Shown: one piece after another, positions 44,857 to 46,771 of the stretch
How positions within the stretch are numbered: position 1 is the first letter of the stretch
Layout of the letters: each line of letters starts with the position of its first letter
Source: CAYSDH01 sp964429805
GTDB lineage: Bacteria; Bacteroidota; Bacteroidia; Flavobacteriales_D; JABDKJ01
Length of the DNA stretch: 46,771 bases
NCBI GenBank assembly: GCA_964429805.1
Contig: CAYSDH010000021.1
Span: 1 to 46,771 of the forward strand
Reading direction: 5' to 3'
Position numbers and translations under genes: made by a program
Notes under the pieces: model-generated
What the model saw: the letters and a program-made list of their open reading frames with translations, nothing else
What the model was told of the DNA's origin: nothing
The model's database searches: none

Positions 44857-46771
44857 ATGAAACTGGCTGATAAAATGATAGATACGCTCTTCCGTTGCAG
44901 AAGGTGTACAAGTAAGCTACAGGGTCCATTAGTAAGACTTTTACTGCTTGTTACATGTCTGTTTTTAGGAAAGGAGTCATACTCAAAAGAGTATGATTAT
45001 ACTTCCGACAATTCGGCAATGGAGTCATACTGCTTTGTTGAATTTTTGAGTCAAAATGACTTTAAAGTCATACAAAGCTCCCCGTTGTTTGACAAAGCAT
45101 TCCAGCCATTATCAGTAATCAACTTTAATCCTACCGTATTCCACGTCTCCTGCTACGGAGCAGCAGATGGGGCAATTGATATTAACCCAACTGGAGGAGT
45201 CGGGCCAGCACCATACAAGAGATACGATTGGGATCCATACGGAGGTGGAAATGACCCAGAAGACATTTCTGGATTAACGGCTGGAAGCTACACAATCAAT
45301 CTACGTGACTGGGATGATACATGGTACGACACAACGATTGTTGTGACCCAGCCTGATCCATTTGTATTTAGCGGAGTCGTGACCGATGTCATGTGCAGTG
45401 GAACCAATTCTGGTGCAATCGATATTAGTCCAACTGGCGGAACAACACCTTATACTTTTGATTGGGACAATGACGGTACAGGCGACACAGATGATACAGA
45501 AGATCTCTCCACTTTGTCACCAGGTACATACATTTTGACTATCACTGACGGCAATTTGTGTTCTTATGACACCACTATTGTTGTGGCAGAATTAAACACC
45601 TTGATTTTTTCAGGAGCAGTCACCCCACCAACTTGTGCGGCTCCAAATTCTGGGGCTATCGACATCAACCCCACTGGAGGTACAGGGGCTTACACCTTTG
45701 ATTGGGACAATGATGGTATAGGTGACAATGACGACACTGAAGACCTTTCTTCTTTAATCAATGGCAGCTACACAATTTATTTGACGGACGACAATTGTAC
45801 CTACGATACGACCATAGTCGTGAGTCAAACCAACACTGTAGTCTTTAGTCCTGTTATCACTCATGCGACATGCGATGTGCCTGCGGGCGGAGCAATTAAT
45901 ATTACTCCAACTGGAGGAACAGGCACCTTGACTTTCGATTGGGACGATGACGGCACTGGTGATAATGATGACACTGAAGATTTAACTGGTCTAGCACCTG
46001 GCACCTACAACTTGACCGTTATCGATGGAGCTTCGTGCATCTCTGACACCAGCTTTGTGATTGTCGAGGCCAACCCATTTAGTTTTAATGGAACGGTGAC
46101 CGATGAGTCTTGTCCTGGCGATGCCGATGGGTCAGCAAGTATTTCACCAACCGGTGGATCCACTCCATACGATTTTGATTGGTCGTATAATGGAGCTGGT
46201 GGAGGGGATCCTGAAGACGCCATTGGGCTGAGCGCAGGTACTTACAACTTGCAAGTGACCGACTTCAATTCTTGTGTATTTGATACCTCGTTTGTGGTTA
46301 GTTCTGAAAGTGGGACAATCATTTTTAATCCAGTGATTACTCCACCTTCGTGCATTGGCGCTTCTGACGGAGAAATTGATTTGAATCCATTCGGAGGTTC
46401 GACACCGTATGACAGATATGATTGGGGTCATATTCCAGGTCCCAACAACTCTCAAGATGTCACGGGGCTTGATGCCGACACTTATACGATTAGCATCAGA
46501 GATGCGAATGGCTGCTGGCAAGACACGACAATTAATATTACTGATTCAGTTGATGTCATTTTCAATGCCACAGTGACCGATGTCGATTGCAACGGAAACG
46601 CAACTGGAGCAATTGACATCTCTCCTACAGGTGGAACAGGAACATTGCTCTTCGATTGGGACAATGATGGCACTGGTGATACAGATGATACAGAAGATCT
46701 TTCTGCACTCACAGCCGGAACATACATACTGCAAATCACAGACGATAACACATGTACTTACGACACGACTA
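44857..46771 (+). CDS. SprB-repeat surface protein, 3' end beyond the window
   Basis: The frame is open for 638 codons from ATG 44857 to the window edge (an earlier ATG at 44841 is followed at once by a stop). A long basic N-region of about 26 residues leads to a hydrophobic stretch (LVRLLLLVTCLFLG), so it is probably exported. Seven SprB-type repeats of about 79-80 residues follow, each with C..(A/S)(D/S)GAIDI.PTGG near its start and (L)xxGTYxLxITD near its end. Four of them (2, 3, 4, 7) contain an Asp-rich loop of the type DWDNDGTGDTDDTED. SprB itself is the mobile gliding adhesin of Flavobacterium; repeat content alone does not make this an orthologue. The T9SS end and any sprF-like partner would lie past 46771. 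Confidence 0.88.
   Translation, partial: MKLADKMIDTLFRCRRCTSKLQGPLVRLLLLVTCLFLGKESYSKEYDYTSDNSAMESYCFVEFLSQNDFKVIQSSPLFDKAFQPLSVINFNPTVFHVSCYGAADGAIDINPTGGVGPAPYKRYDWDPYGGGNDPEDISGLTAGSYTINLRDWDDTWYDTTIVVTQPDPFVFSGVVTDVMCSGTNSGAIDISPTGGTTPYTFDWDNDGTGDTDDTEDLSTLSPGTYILTITDGNLCSYDTTIVVAELNTLIFSGAVTPPTCAAPNSGAIDINPTGGTGAYTFDWDNDGIGDNDDTEDLSSLINGSYTIYLTDDNCTYDTTIVVSQTNTVVFSPVITHATCDVPAGGAINITPTGGTGTLTFDWDDDGTGDNDDTEDLTGLAPGTYNLTVIDGASCISDTSFVIVEANPFSFNGTVTDESCPGDADGSASISPTGGSTPYDFDWSYNGAGGGDPEDAIGLSAGTYNLQVTDFNSCVFDTSFVVSSESGTIIFNPVITPPSCIGASDGEIDLNPFGGSTPYDRYDWGHIPGPNNSQDVTGLDADTYTISIRDANGCWQDTTINITDSVDVIFNATVTDVDCNGNATGAIDISPTGGTGTLLFDWDNDGTGDTDDTEDLSALTAGTYILQITDDNTCTYDTT

Overview
The window looks like part of a chromosome from a marine-type member of the Bacteroidota, most likely order Flavobacteriales (Cryomorphaceae/Crocinitomicaceae-like). 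The reasons are several secreted proteins with type IX secretion (T9SS) C-terminal sorting domains (one type A, four gliding-motility-type 'CHU_C' ends or relatives), choice-of-anchor L, HYR, Ig_7-like and SprB repeat modules, the DUF6427/DUF6341 pair beside purD, and a TTG-N19-TAnnTTTG promoter before the tRNA. No rRNA, IS element, CRISPR array or phage module was seen. Two runs of exactly 100 N (6846-6945 and 37361-37460) are scaffold gaps, and both fall inside repeats.

Layout. 1-6674 (minus strand): a compact, mostly overlapping run coaX > outer-membrane protein > TPR protein > LptC-like lipoprotein > small membrane protein > CNNM/CorC-like protein > PpiD-like foldase (cut by the window start). 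It reads as an envelope-biogenesis operon. 6728-7189: tRNA-Phe with its promoter, a scaffold gap, a duplicated tRNA-tail/terminator block and a minus-strand terminator. 7213-10909 (minus): one large T9SS type A protein split by an apparent one-base frameshift. 11097-12611: gpmI. 12621-20470 (minus): three consecutive choice-of-anchor L proteins with CHU_C-type ends, two of them clear tandem paralogues. 20628-24561 (plus): an overlapping trio of M20 dipeptidase, LEA2-type lipoprotein and thioredoxin-fold DUF255 lipoprotein. 24558-28010 (minus): TolC-like > HlyD-like adaptor > tsaB. 28115-31541 (minus): cysS, a MORN-repeat protein and a threonine-dehydrogenase-like epimerase. 31693-36054: a small barrel-like protein, uridine kinase, purQ, DUF6427- and DUF6341-like proteins, and purD. 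36421-44728 (plus): a giant Ig_7/HYR protein of about 2,735 residues interrupted by the second gap. 44857-end: a SprB-repeat protein running off the window.

How the genes work together. Housekeeping functions (CoA, nucleotide and purine synthesis, glycolysis, tRNA charging and t6A modification, outer-membrane protein and LPS assembly) alternate with about 25 kb of very large secreted, repeat-rich proteins that would leave by T9SS and could act in adhesion or gliding. The most unusual parts are the repeat-phased gap in the giant gene, the duplicated tRNA-Phe tail beside the first gap, the frameshifted type A protein, and the Asp-rich loops inside the SprB repeats. I found no convincing wholly new enzymatic or defence system.
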